Source: Lutraria lutraria (taxonomy: Eukaryota; Mollusca; Bivalvia; Venerida; Mactridae). From it: 64,000 nucleotides of DNA. The DNA lies in the NCBI GenBank assembly GCA_964023205.1, contig OZ026839.1:16584386-16648385 (forward strand). Direction: 5' to 3'. Under the pieces are notes generated by a model. The model did no database searches. It saw nothing but the letters and a program-made list of their open reading frames with translations, and was not told the DNA's origin. Positions 1 to 12,200 of the stretch are shown one piece after another. The stretch's first letter is position 1. Every line of letters starts with the position of its first letter. The position numbers and the translations under genes are program-made.

Positions 1-28
1 AAATAAACGAGCATTCGTTTTTTTTCGT

Positions 29-83
29 ATTTGAAATTATACAAATATATTTGCTTGTTTTAAGTTAGTACTAGTACGTAGTT
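29..83 (+). repeat. Dispersed 55-bp duplicate, copy 1
   Basis: The stretch from ATTTGAAATTATACA to AAGTTAGTACTAG recurs in diverged form (roughly 80% by eye) at 1972-2025. The two copies flank the 25-bp minisatellite and the retroelement remnant. Confidence 0.5.
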
Positions 84-408
84 AGTATGCATATAAAAAT
101 CTAATTCCAATTCAATATTTGAATATAAGGCAAATAATTATGATCATCAAATATAATTACATGAATCTTTAATTTGTATACATTGTTAAAACCATGTGTT
201 ATTTATTCAAACAAAATTTTCAATTAACATTTTCTTATTTGATCAATAAATTATACAGTATAACATCATGTATAACCATATTCCTTCCATTGTGTTTAAG
301 ACGCTTAAAATTTTCCTATTTGATCAATTATATTGAGCTTGAACCCCGTTGGAAATAAGTATTGTATAATTATACAAAACTTTTACGGTTTATCTTGTGC
401 AGTCTCAG

Positions 409-893
409 TTTTATTATCTGTTGTTAACATCTGTGATACTATCTGTTGTTAACATCTGTGATATTATATGTTGTTAACATCTGTGATATTATATGTTGTT
501 AACATCTGTGATATCATCTGTTGTTAACATCTGTGATACTATCTGTTGTTAACATCTGTGATATTATATGTTGTTAACATCTGTGATACTATATGTTGTT
601 AACATCTGTGATATCATCTGTTATTAACATCTGTGATATCATCTGTTGTTAACATCTGTGATATTATATGTTGTTAACATCTGTGATATCATCTGTTGTT
701 AACATCTGTGATATCATCTGTTGTTAATATCTGTGATATTATCTGTTGTTAACATCTGTGATATTATCTGTTGTTAACATCTGTGATAACATCTGTTGTT
801 AACATCTGTGATATTATATGTTGTTAACATCTGTGATACTATCTGTTGTTAACATCTGTGATACTATCTGTTGTTAACATCTGTGATATTATT
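409..893. repeat. 25-bp minisatellite, about 19 copies
   Basis: Tandem units of TGTTGTTAACATCTGTGATA plus a variable five-base tail (TTATA, CTATC, TCATC). The period of 25 is exact over the array, and variants differ mostly in the tail. It ends where a retroelement remnant begins shortly after. Confidence 0.97.
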
Positions 894-982
894 AAAGTCC
901 AAGCAATATAAATGCGGTAATGAATTTCTGTAATATTTGAATAATGCTTTAACTGATTAATTAATAAAATTTGTATTACACA

Positions 983-1382
983 GTATATTAAGAACGAGCA
1001 TTAAGATTTGTATATGATGATGATCACTCTTCCTACAATGAACTTCTGTCAAGGACTAAGCTTCCAGCCCTTTTTATTAGACGTATGAGAACAATGGCTC
1101 TGGAAACATTCACAATTATCAACAATTAGGCCCCTCCAGTCTTATCAAATCTTATTCAAAGACAAAATAATATAACACATAACTTCCGCTATTCTAATAT
1201 GTCACTGATTCAACATGTGAGATCTACTAAATCTGGTAAAAACTCCTTCAGGTATGCAGCCCCTTTACTATGGAACTCTCTCTCGGAAGACTTTCGAAAA
1301 AAGTAACAGCTTCAATCAGTTCAAGGGGTTAATTTTAAATTGGAATGGGCAAACTTGCAAATGTAATGCTTGTAAAAAATGA
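983..1382 (+). mobile_element. Non-LTR retrotransposon, broken 3' end of reverse-transcriptase ORF
   Basis: In one frame it reads ERALRFVYDDDHSSYNELL and RRMRTMALETFTIIN, then an in-frame stop (1127-1129), then SGKNSFRYAAPLLWNSLSED. A frameshift near 1300 follows, then FNQFKGLILNWNGQTCKCNA and a stop at 1380-1382. This is the characteristic C-terminal region of CR1/Jockey-type invertebrate retroelements, including the final W-N-G-x-x-C-x-C-x-x-C tail. The stop and frameshift show it is dead. The 3' tail probably runs to about 1780. Confidence 0.85.
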
Positions 1383-1785
1383 GTACATGGGTTGAATAAC
1401 ACGAATTAATATTGTTAATATTTTGTATATTTAACTGCATGCTATATGTATTTGTATGATGTATTTTTTTACTGTGCCTTCTTTTTGTTGTCAATAATGG
1501 TATATTATACCTCATGTGCATAATCAAAGAATTGTGCATTTCTTAATTATATATCTCATAAGTTTATTATGATTATTATTTACTTTTTATTTTGATAATA
1601 GATGTTTTTAAATGTGCTTCATTGCTTGTCTGTATATTCTTAAACATGCATTTGTTTTTTACAGCTCTTATATAATTTGTTATTGTTGTTTAATCTAGTT
1701 ATATAGTCGGCTCAAAAGCTCTTAATTATATGGCTTATGTTATATTGTTATTCTCTTACCGACTTTAAATAAATCTTATCTTATA
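1383..1785 (+). mobile_element. Probable 3'UTR and tail of the retroelement
   Basis: AT-rich, no ORF. It ends with TAAATAAATCTTATCTTAT, a short tandem tail of the kind CR1/Jockey elements carry. The next bases (GATTAACATCATTTGTGATA) resemble the 25-bp minisatellite unit, suggesting the element may have landed in that array. Confidence 0.45.
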
Positions 1786-1899
1786 TGATTAACATCATTT
1801 GTGATATTTATTCATTGATGTATATAACACTGTGATTGCTATAAGTGTTGTATAAAGTATATATTTATATATATTATGATGACATATTGCACGAATAAA

Positions 1900-2215
1900 A
1901 TCTTATCTTAATGACGTGCTTCGCAAAATCTTAATTTCGCCATCGGAAATCGACATTTCGCCATAAGTATCATGTTTGGAATTATACACATATATTACTA
2001 ATTTCAAGTTAGTACTAATGGGCGTATACAATCCCCATTTCGCTGTTTACTGATATATGAGAAAATATATAAATATGATATTATTATATGTACTCCACAA
2101 AATCTCAATTTCGCCTTCGGAAAACTCGGGTATTTGGGAAAGCCGAACATTAAAATTTTCCTAAATACCGGGAAAACTCCATTTTGCCATCGCAAATATC
2201 TGTTTTTGCGACAGC
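1900..2215. repeat. Two copies of an AATTTCGCC-containing repeat and the 55-bp duplicate, copy 2
   Basis: CAAAATCTTAATTTCGCC (1926-1943) and CAAAATCTCAATTTCGCC (2098-2115) are near-identical, each followed by a CGGAAA stretch. Between them lies the second copy of the repeat seen at 29-83. Nothing coding is evident. Confidence 0.5.
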
Positions 2216-3155
2216 ATACCTGAAAATGACATAATATAATACATTATTTTTAAAAAGAATGGAGACTCGTATTATTTCATTCGATAAAAGATACTAGTTA
2301 TTATTTCACCGATTCTGTGTGATTATCTGTGAATAATATTCTTTTTCATGATACAGCACTCCTTCAGTAGCTGTAGAATATGTGTTTGCGCCGATTTTAA
2401 AACTAAAACAATCAATTTTAAATGTTTCTCCATATTTATTTTCAATTTTGAGCACGGTCCTATAATGACTTTTACATCATAAAAAATTTCCTCCATGTGT
2501 GTTTTCATTACACATAGTACCAAAGGACTTTGATAGTAGAGCTATACTATCGTATGTTTTCCGGAGTATTCCATTTTGTGATAATTAAGTGTTAGTTTTA
2601 TTTAATGTAGAACTCAGCGCAAGCCGCCATTTCTAGCCACCGTCTGACTCGTTAAACGTAGTGATAGGGGAAGTAACTCCATACTATCCTAATCTGGTTC
2701 CCATTGACTTGCCTGTACAAAGCCTTTTATTTTGGTGCATTGCAACTAGGAACAGGAACCAGTTTACCCTGAACGATGGGGACCAGACTATCTGTTTCCC
2801 TATTGTACTACAAAATGGAACGAGAACCAGTTTAGATATGTTCCGAATTTCTCACTGTAACGGCATAGTGTAGAATTTATTCATGTTGTTTTAGCCAATC
2901 AAATGCGTTGTTACATTTTCTTCATTGTTATGGTTACAGTGCCAAGATGGCTACTGAAAACATTACAGCGTAATAAAATTGTAACGATTAAAGAACATAG
3001 TTGATATATATTTGTCAACAGCTACACTGAAAGGTAGATTTTACTTAAATGATAATCTTATGAACGTTTTACATGATTAAGGGTGTGTTTCATAAACGTT
3101 CACGTTTTCAATATCGAGTGCGTGCCTAAAACTGTAAACCACGCAATTGTTAAAA
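2216..3155. other. Upstream non-coding DNA, no gene recognised
   Basis: The longest open frame (2661-2873, 70 codons) resembles no known protein and lacks supporting context. CpG is slightly higher at 2540-2960 than nearby, so a distal promoter is conceivable but unsupported. Confidence 0.4.
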
Positions 3156-3159
3156 TCGT

Positions 3160-3727
3160 TTGTAAGCCGATAGGCGATACTCGTATTTGTGTAGCGAATT
3201 ATTTGTGATTGATTGATTTTTTCCGTCATATAATTGTTTCATGAACTTTTTTGTTGAGTGTTCTTACGTAAGATGTTAAAGACAGGTCTGTAAAGGGATC
3301 TGCAGAGATGATCGGTGGTCTACCGTTAAGTGGCAAGGATGTGGGTTCGAATATAGGCTCTGCATTCCGACAAGGACTTATATACTATACATACATGGAT
3401 TCGCAACTTCTGTATTAACAGTTAAAAGTAATCAAATCCCGCGACAGTAACATGTGAATCAACGGGATTTCATGCTGTTGTTTACAAAGCGAAAATATCA
3501 GTGATAATCTGAATGTTAAGGTAATTCGAATTTGTGACAAAATGGCTGTCTGACATTTTAGCTATGTATTCTAAAGAAGTGGCATTGTTCAATAATTATT
3601 GAAGGAACATAAGTGAAATGAGGTTTTATCTATAGCTAATGATTAAATGTACATTTCTGCATCAGTAAAATAATATATTTTATATCACAAATAACTCGCT
3701 ACTCAAATACGAGTATCGGCTTACAAG
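3160..3727. mobile_element. Element with about 45-bp terminal inverted repeats
   Basis: The left end (TTGTAAGCCGATAGGCGATA, continuing to ATTTGTGAT) is matched inverted at 3682-3727 (ending CTCGTATTTG...CCGATACTTG when read on the minus strand), apart from a seven-base duplication on the left. The interior has no transposase and includes a tRNA-like head. It looks like a non-autonomous foldback or MITE-type element. Confidence 0.6.
3295..3365 (+). mobile_element. tRNA-like SINE head
   Basis: An A-box-like TGGTCTACCGTTAAG (about 3315) is followed about 35 bases later by a B-box-like GGGTTCGAATA. No acceptor stem closes, so this is not a functional tRNA. It lies inside the 3160-3727 inverted-repeat element. 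Confidence 0.5.
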
Positions 3728-4320
3728 TATCTATAATTCTCTCCTGAACATATGCTGATTCAATTGCCAAAATAATGTATCATAATATCACAAATAATTT
3801 AAACTACAATGATATATTGAGACTTATAACATGACCCACGGTGCAGGAGTGTAGTAAACTCATTGAATATTTTGCGTATTAAAATTTAAATGGGTCAATA
3901 ATACACTAGTGTAATAACTATGCTAATGAGCCGAATCACTATCACTATGCGCTGTAAAAAAGATAAACACATCATGGCATTGAAAGATATTTCTATCAAT
4001 GATCAGGTTCGAATCGACTGTAACGGTCATAATTGGGATGTTACTGAAGTAGTTTTGTGTGCGGGTTTACAACATGCTACATGGTCAGATTAGTTGATCC
4101 TATATAAAAACACAATCAGTGCAACGACTTTTACTACCCCATCCACTAAAATATTGGATATTTTCATAAAAAAACACAGCCGCAGGGATTTCATGGGCCT
4201 AACGGTTACAGCTATGACACGTAAATCAATCATATTGCAATCAAGTCTTTAAAGCACTCACAGATAGAAGAAATCGCTTATTTCATGCAGTTTCTTTCAG
4301 ATACGTTTTTGTTCGTCACA
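3728..4320. other. Non-coding DNA, nothing recognised
   Basis: AT-rich sequence with no ORF of note. An isolated GGTTCGAATCG (about 4005-4015) resembles a B box but has no A box at the right distance. Confidence 0.4.
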
Positions 4321-4327
4321 CCATTCC

Positions 4328-4357
4328 ATGACGTCACCATGCACAGTGACGTCATGT
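4328..4357. promoter_or_regulatory. Palindrome with two perfect CRE motifs
   Basis: CATGACGTCAC and GTGACGTCATG form 11-bp perfect arms around an 8-base centre. Each arm contains TGACGTCA (4329-4336 and 4347-4354), the CREB/ATF consensus. It lies about 1.8 kb before the first HYDIN exon. Regulatory function is inference. Confidence 0.35.
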
Positions 4358-4635
4358 GCTAGTTGTTGATATTGTGTTATTTGCACGAACGAATTAATAT
4401 TTACTTTATTTATAGCTTTTACAAAATATTATAAATTTGGTTGAATAAAGACGATATATATATAGTATATGTCAGTAAACACGATTAGTTTCCTTTGAAA
4501 TAGATTATTCTGGTACTACTTTCTAAGCTCAGGTATTTCATAAACCGTATAACCACTTCGACCCGATTCTTCTTATATAGAAAATAGGCACTGTCATGTA
4601 TTTTCTTCGTTTGTAAGTAAGCAATTTGCTGGTCA

Positions 4636-4785
4636 TGTTATAAATAGAATCTTTAAATAGTGTTCATGTTGTTTGAATTTATTAAACTTGTCATCTAAAA
4701 ACAATAAAAAACGAGGCTCTGCCGAGGACTCGTTCAATAAATTCAATACAACATGAACACTCATTCAAGATCCGCTATTTATTGA
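4636..4785. mobile_element. Foldback element with about 50-bp inverted arms
   Basis: The left arm (TATAAATAGAATCTTTAAAT, then AGTGTTCATGTTGTTTGAAT) is complementary with mismatches to the right arm at 4731-4785 (CAACATGAACACTCATTCAA). The loop of about 40 bases contains GAGGCTCTGCCGAGGACTC, itself a small hairpin. No ORF. Probably a MITE. Confidence 0.55.
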
Positions 4786-6167
4786 ATGATGGTGCTGGCT
4801 CCATCACATTTGCGAGGGCTCTTATACATTGCCGATGGCTCCAGCACGTCGTCGATGGCTCAGTGACATTTGCAAAAATGTTAAGTATTTCTTTTAAAGA
4901 GAGCTCTGTGAGCTATTTTTGTGTTGAGGCAAAGGGGATGTTGGGGCAATGTAGCATGCACAATTAAATGGTCCAGCATCCACTTCATGGAAGTGAAATC
5001 ACTCCAGATGTGTGTTTTCTTTCATGAGGAGACACATATCTTGTTAAGTTGTTAATTTCTAGCAACATCATTTTAGAGTATTTGTTGTTGAAAATGCATG
5101 CAAATTGAGGAGGAAAATGTTCTGGGTGGCATAGCATTCTTTGATTTTTGAAAAACAAGCATGTGCTTTAAAACGAATATTTTTATAAAATGTGTTTACC
5201 TGTTTAAACATAAAATTCATTGATAGCTCTATAATGGATGTGTTGATGGCTCATATTTAACAGATCACAAAAATGTGAAAGAGCCACTATTTAGTAGGGG
5301 TGCATACACAATGTATTAAAACTTTCTTTAGACACCTATTTGCATTGAAAGATTACAATACATAATTTATGTATCATTAATGATTTGAATTTGACGCAAC
5401 TGTTAGAAACTCTACATTACAGTGATATACAAAAGAAACAACTAATGAATAAAGTTGCTGAAAACAGCGCTGTTGCAAGATAGGGTATGTGAGTGGGTCT
5501 ATTCCGGACTGTGGTAATGTGCATTGGCATCACAGAACTAATGAAATCAAATTTTATCTATTCTTTTTATTAGACAATTTTACCTCAGCTTTGTTTTACC
5601 AATTTGTGGTAACTTTTTGTCGTTATCAATTTTTTCACAATTCATGTGATATTTTCTGGTTATCAGTATTTTATGAGTGGATGATAAGCAGTTGTATATC
5701 CCTGTAATGTAGAGTCCCTGAAACAGTTCATGTAAAATTTAGCCCCAGTTTATTGTAAACAAATATAACTACACAATTATACATATAATTGTTATAATGA
5801 AATGATCATTTGTGTTGGAAATACTTGCATTTTAAGATCTCATACAATTTTTCAACCCTGCACAAAAGCTCCCACTTTTTCTTTATATGGACAAATCAAA
5901 TGGATAATGGACTTTGTTTCTCTATTCTTTGTGTAGGAGTGTTTTGGTTGCAGAGCTTACCAAAGAGGGATCGTATGTCCTCCTTTGTAAAATTATGTTG
6001 GATCTTTTGTCCACCGTGCATAAAATGGCATGTGATATTTTGTCTGTGGAATCTTTTGTCAGGTTACTAGTAGTCTATGTCTTTCAATGCCAATCAGTCC
6101 TTTGTTACAAACAAATTCATAAAACATGGTTTAACCATATTTATTTGTTTATTTCCCTACTTTTCAG
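4786..6167. other. Upstream non-coding DNA, no gene recognised
   Basis: Starts with three copies of a GATGGCTC motif within about 80 bases. The open frames at 5489-5707 and 5810-6306 are short, unlike known proteins, and have intron-like T-rich composition. A promoter or 5'UTR exon of HYDIN may lie here, but I cannot identify it. Confidence 0.4.
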
Positions 6168-6238
6168 TGGAAATTCAAGTTTGCTCTCATGTCAGCAAAC
6201 AGGCGCCTCTTGCATAATGCAAGTGCCAAAATGTCAGC
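6168..6238 (+). CDS. HYDIN: HYDIN candidate exon 1 with start codon (residues 1-17)
   Basis: A pyrimidine-rich acceptor (TTTTCAG) precedes this piece and it ends at GC|GTAGGT. ATG at 6189 opens MSANRRLLHNASAKMSA, and the two leftover bases GC join the first base of the 8738 exon to make GCA, continuing ASSMPLGPFGEVV in frame. That phase match is why I prefer this start. The 21 bases before the ATG are also open (WKFKFAL), so coding or 5'UTR could extend into an earlier exon. If this exon is wrong, translation would start at 8745. Confidence 0.5.
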
Positions 6239-9200
6239 GTAGGTTTACCTGCATGCTTTATTTGTTATGTAAATTTTCTCTTAGCGTTGTTCATGAATAT
6301 ATATAGTTTCAAAATAATTAGAGAAATATGGGATTGTCCTTGTTTAATATCTGTCTAAATATATCCTACCATGAATTTTGTTAAAAAATCAGGTCAATAA
6401 AAATATTTTCATCTAAATAAATATTATTCAGATGTTCCTTTGAAAAGGGGAACCATTATTTTTACAAATAACATTGCATGGAGTTGCAAACAGTTATTCT
6501 ATTCCCACAAACTTTTTGTAAAAGTTGTATGCTGAAGGGACATACTTAAATGTGTACAGCCAAGTAATTGACCGAAATTGCTTCTTCCAATTATCCTAAG
6601 ATATGAAAAGAAAAATGTGGAGTATGCTATTACAATGTTCGTTTAATTACCTTAATATAATTACGAAGTATGAGATACTCACTCAACAGAAACTTGGACA
6701 ATTCCAAACACAGAGAGTACATGCATTAGATTTATTGGCAATGCTTCAAGAAAAGTTGTTTTGATTCTTTTTATTTTTCCATTGTTGTTTTAACACTATT
6801 AGTATCAAATTATCAGTAATATACTTCTCATACTTTATTGAAATAAAAATGAATATTATGTATATGAAAATTAATATTGAGTGTCTGTGACATGGTTTCG
6901 TTTGTTATGTAATAAGATCATTTACTTTTGATTCTAAAGGATTGCTTGAATTATTGTCCATTTGTAATATTGTTGTGTTTATATCACTCATAGTAGCTTA
7001 AAATCATATTCATCTAGATAGCTAGTCTAGTATTATTGAATTAAACAAGTGTTGATTGGGAAACAAATACATTTATAATTGTTTGTCTTCTGGATAAGTT
7101 CTTTTTGACAATTTAATATGATCACAAATTCAAATACAGTAAAACTTTGTTATCACAAGTATCAATATCTTTGTTCTTCGTTATATATAAATTTCCATGT
7201 TTATTACAAGCATCGTTATCACGATATCTTGAGCCAAGTCATGGTCACTTAACTTATTTTTAAGTATTAATTTCCTTGATTATCTCGAGGAGTGTCATGT
7301 TTGATATATTGTTTGCACCTACATGTCGGCAGTTTAAGTGAGGCATGGCAATTTTTGTGCTAAAAAGGGCACTTTCAGAGCATGTTTCGTAGGGGTACAA
7401 CGATACGACATAACCCATATTGCGATATATTGCAATACAGTTTACCCATATTGCAATACAGTGAAATAATGAAAAACACAACAAAACTAAAGCTAATGTC
7501 AACTCAAGTGTATAAAGTAGTTCATTCAGTTATCAGTACCAATAGATAAATCAGTTTTACACACTGCACCTCTTTAGGTTTATTTAGAAACTGCAAATAA
7601 TTTTTAAAAAATGTTATTCAGATGGATGAATCAGTCAATGATGGTTCAAAACAACAATAAAAATTGTGTCTGCATTCATTTAACTCAATGGATTATATGT
7701 TCCATTGTTAAAGAAAATATTGCGGTACATTGATGTTGTACTGCGGTACCTATCAGCCTGACATTGTATTGCAATATACCAGTATATCGTTGTAGCACTA
7801 GTGTTTTGTAGGATTCAGGACAAGTTGTCTGGTTTCTTATCTAGTTAGTTATGTTACTTATCACAGCATAATTTGCTAATTCTGTGTAAGATCAGTTCTG
7901 AATTCATTGTGCTGCTGTGTTTATTGAATACTGCTTTTATTTAAGAGTACTGACAAAAAGGGGATATTTTAATTTATGACACATTTGGGCAGCATGGTGC
8001 ATTGTTAATGAGGCATGATATAGAGCCATACTTAAAAAGCCTGTAGGAAACATTAATATCTGTTTAAATTTTCTAATTGGTTGTGATAAATTGTATTAGG
8101 AAATCATCTTGTGCTGAATTTGTACAACATTATCATCAGAACATTATAGGGCTATACTATAGGCTTAGTAAGCTACATGTACTAGTTTTTGTATCAGTGG
8201 CTTCACATATATTTCATATTAAAAAAGCATGCCTTTATAAATATTGTTTCTTGTTAATTGCATGAATGTAATATAGCTTTTAGATTATTTGAAGTTGTAG
8301 CTAGAAAATATGTACAATATAATAATGCACCAGGTACAAAATAAGCTACTAGATGTTTGCAGCCAGGTGTTTACAAATTATTGAATATGATGGATTTAGT
8401 TCCTAGCTTGACTATACAAATTACCTATTTTTATTACTCCCGCCTTGAATAGTCCTAAAGCCTTATTCACGTATATACTCATTTAAATATCTAGTGATTA
8501 TACTGTCTTGATGTTATTATTTATACAAACTACAATTAAATACTTTGAAATTTGTATGACATAGTTTTATGATTACTACATAATATTTCATTATGTGGTC
8601 TAGTTATCATTTTTCAATATCCTTAATTTTACCTGCATAAAACAAATTACATAATTGAAATTCGATTAACTTTTCTTTCAAATGATACTTGAAATAATAT
8701 GTTTTTCCTATATACATTACCTTCATGATATTTCCAGAAGCAGTATGCCATTGGGTCCATTTGGAGAGGTTGTTGGTACAACCGGGACCTTAGAGGCCCT
8801 TGGTATTGATGGTAATGCATATAAAAGCAAGGTAATTGCACCCCGAAACCCAAAACTTTTAAAGCAGGGGGAAGATGAGGGTTTTAAGGTAAGGAATAAT
8901 TTTATTAATTTTCATTTTATTCTACAATAATTATTATAATTAAAAGAAAGCCCTTTTTATACTTTTCCAAAATGAAAGTTGTGAATCACAAGTTGCTACT
9001 TTATTGTTCAATTGTTGATTATCTTATGTTAATTTTATATTAATCAAGTAGAAGGAAATTGTTTTAAATGTTAAAATTGTCAGGATTGGATATATATAAA
9101 ATAGAATTGTAAGTAGTTTATATTAGTGTTAAGAATATTAATTTGATACATCTTTGATTAAAATGTGTATATTTTAAGATGACACCAAGCAAGTACATGT

Positions 9201-12200
9201 TTGACATGCAGATGAATACGGATCAAAAACTTGCAAATACACATAGCATGAAAATACCAAGGAAAATTGAGTTACTAGATATGGCTGATACAAGTTTGCA
9301 GAAGGTATATATACTGACAATCATTAAAATCCTGTCTACATAAAAAACATCTGTTACCTGGCTCAGTTTGTAATGGACTCAGGTGTTTTCTTTGTCTAGA
9401 AATCTTATGCCAACTCTGAAACTTAATTTCCTTTCTGAAGTCTTGAGCCTGTTTTCCAATGTTAGAAGACCAGTCACAAAATGCTAACTTTTAATGAGAC
9501 ATTTTCGGTATATTACAGTTTGTGCTTAGATTCAACAAATTGGATGTTTGAGATTTTGATCTGGGCTTCAATTTGGAATTCTTTCATGTCCCAAATGTAT
9601 TTCTTTCCTTCCAACCATTCCTTGCACCGTTGCATTTTTTTCATACTTCACAGTCTTTCTAACAGTTACTTCATTGCAACTACTCTTAGATTTGAAAGTG
9701 ATAGATATGAACAAGTTCTATGTTATATTTTGTTTTTTTAGTAGTTTTTTTTGCAACTATTATATATAGCAACACATGCTTGAAAGAGGTCAGTCTGGAG
9801 GAGAGGTAAGTGAAAGCTGCATGCACTGAATGTAATTCTTTCAAGGATATTCAGTCTTATAAATTCCTCATGTTCAGACAGCAATATTTTAGCTCCTATT
9901 GTTTTGTTCTGTGATACTTAGACTCATTGTAGAGATTTAGTCAAATTGCAAATTTTTGATTGAAAGTTTTTTGCAGTTTTATATATACAATCTATATAAT
10001 GACTGTATTATTTACATGAAAATCTTCAATGTGAGTGTACTGCAGCCTTGTCAATTTTTCAAGGTGGATATCTCTATATCCTTATGTATGCTTTACATAA
10101 ATCCATTCTGGCATGATACCTGCTGCTATTATTTCATATGTTTTATTGTATATTGGGTGTACTAGTGTAAATATATACATGAACTATTACTGTTGAAAGC
10201 TTTGATACTATCAACAGCTTGATATATTGTGCCTTAGGAATTGAGTAACGTCCATTTTTTATGGGAAAATGCAATATATTTCTTAAGCTTAGATCTTTGT
10301 TAATATTTGAAAGTGTATCATATGGAGCTGTACATTTTCAGGGTGAACCAGCAGAATCACTTTGTACTTTGGTAAAGTTGTTATTGTTAGACACCATACT
10401 AGTTGTTGTTGTTTATCAACAAACTTTTGAATTTAATTTTTGAGTGTTTGTGAATTAGAAGTTACTGTTGAATAAGACAGGAAATGATTTAGAAAGTAAA
10501 AGATGATACATGTATAAACAAAAATCAGATGGAACACTGGAGCAGTGTAGTGAAATCATGTAATTTATCATGTTTTCTATTACCAGTATCTTCTATTCTT
10601 TATGACAATCATCAGTACCAAAACCTAGAATGTAATAGACAATTGACTACTAAACTGATTACTAAAAACAGACTTATTAGAATGGTCTAGTTTGGAATGT
10701 AGATACCATCTTCCATGAAAGAATAGGAAACTTAAAGCTTTTTAAGGACTATTATAATGTTATACAGATGAATAATTAAGTTGATATCTATTGGCTTTGT
10801 AAATAAAATACCACTTGCCTATTTAACCCTCTATTGGCTAGAACTGGGTATTGCCTGGGAAATGGATTATGATGCTATCATAATATTATGCTCAATATGA
10901 TTCAGTATCCCATAATACTTGATTATCTGTTCAATCATATGTCAGAATGTCATTTTGTGGGAATACTTGTGATTTGATAGATAGTGTAATTGTAGTTTTT
11001 CATTGAAATAGTTTGAGAATGAATTTCTATATAACTAATTGAAATAACTGACCTGATTCCTTTAGATAATTATTGATAACATGTAGCATCTTACATGTTC
11101 TTGTGTATCTGACAGGAATTTTCTGAATGTTCACTGTTTCAGACAAAAGTCATATTACACTCAGGAATGTAAAAATGTGTTACAAATGACATCATTCATT
11201 GACGTCACTGTTGTGTATGCATTGCCTTCAGGACCATGAAATTGATATTAATTAAGTCAATTCAAAAAAGAAAATATTGTTCAGGAAATGATCTTGATTC
11301 CAAACATGTCATATGTTTTGCATGTATCTTTTCAAGTTGATTTGGATGTTTGATCATTTTGTTAGAAAATGTATTACTTTTCAACTTTATTAATTTGTGA
11401 ACATGCCTAGGCGTTTAGATATACCTCACCTGTATTGTATGAATGCATGCTTCCTACCTTACAGAATGTGTATTCCTACAGAATTCATGCATGTATATTA
11501 TACAGAGGTGACATAATATTTTATGTATCACAATATACCTAATGATAACATACATTGGAACACATTTAGGAAAGTAGTTCTCATTTTATGTTTCATAATA
11601 TTCATACTTCCAACATTTCTTCACAACTATTTTTTAGTGGCTAGCACAAAGTAAAATAATGTGAAAACATCTGTTAATTTTGGATAAAATGATAGTACAA
11701 TTGTGAAATCACTTGTTGTGTGAAGATGTTGCATTGTGGAGATAATGCACATCATTTTGTTTTCCCTCAGGTCAACATTGTGGTTGCTATTCTAATGGAA
11801 ATAGTCAAAATATGGCCACAGAATCTTGATCCTGTGATAACTTAAATACTTTTCATGCCAGATTGATAAAAGTTTTATATGTGAATATGTTCATAAATAG
11901 ATGGCAATATTGAGATAGTGTGTGTAATACCTAAGCATGGATATTTTTTGACTTGACAATTTCTTTCTTTTTCTCCAACCAATCAATGTCAATACCCAAC
12001 CAGTAGGGGACTTATGTGTTGTGAACACCAGTGACTTGTTTGTTATGTAATTCAGTGTTTGTATATCATTTAGCAAAACCTATTTATTTAATATATTTAA
12101 TCTTCTTTATCTGGTATAATAAGGTTTCTTTGTAAATACATGTACGTTCATGTGACTGTTCTTTACTACAATACATTATCATTTCACTGCTAAGTCTGGT

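Larger units (their letters stand above)
6239..8737. other. HYDIN: HYDIN intron 1 (2.5 kb)
   Basis: Holds a pogo-like terminal fragment (7134-7160, CAGTAAAACTTTGTTATCAC) and a hAT-like MITE (7390-7800). The rest is AT-rich with nothing recognised. Confidence 0.5.

Noticed and set aside
2661..2873. 70-codon plus-strand ORF upstream of HYDIN
   Set aside because: No recognisable similarity, no splice or promoter context, and length within chance for the region.
5914..6306. 130-codon plus-strand ORF overlapping candidate exon 1
   Set aside because: Reads the candidate exon in a different frame, crosses its splice sites, and has intron-like T-rich composition (F, L, C, S).
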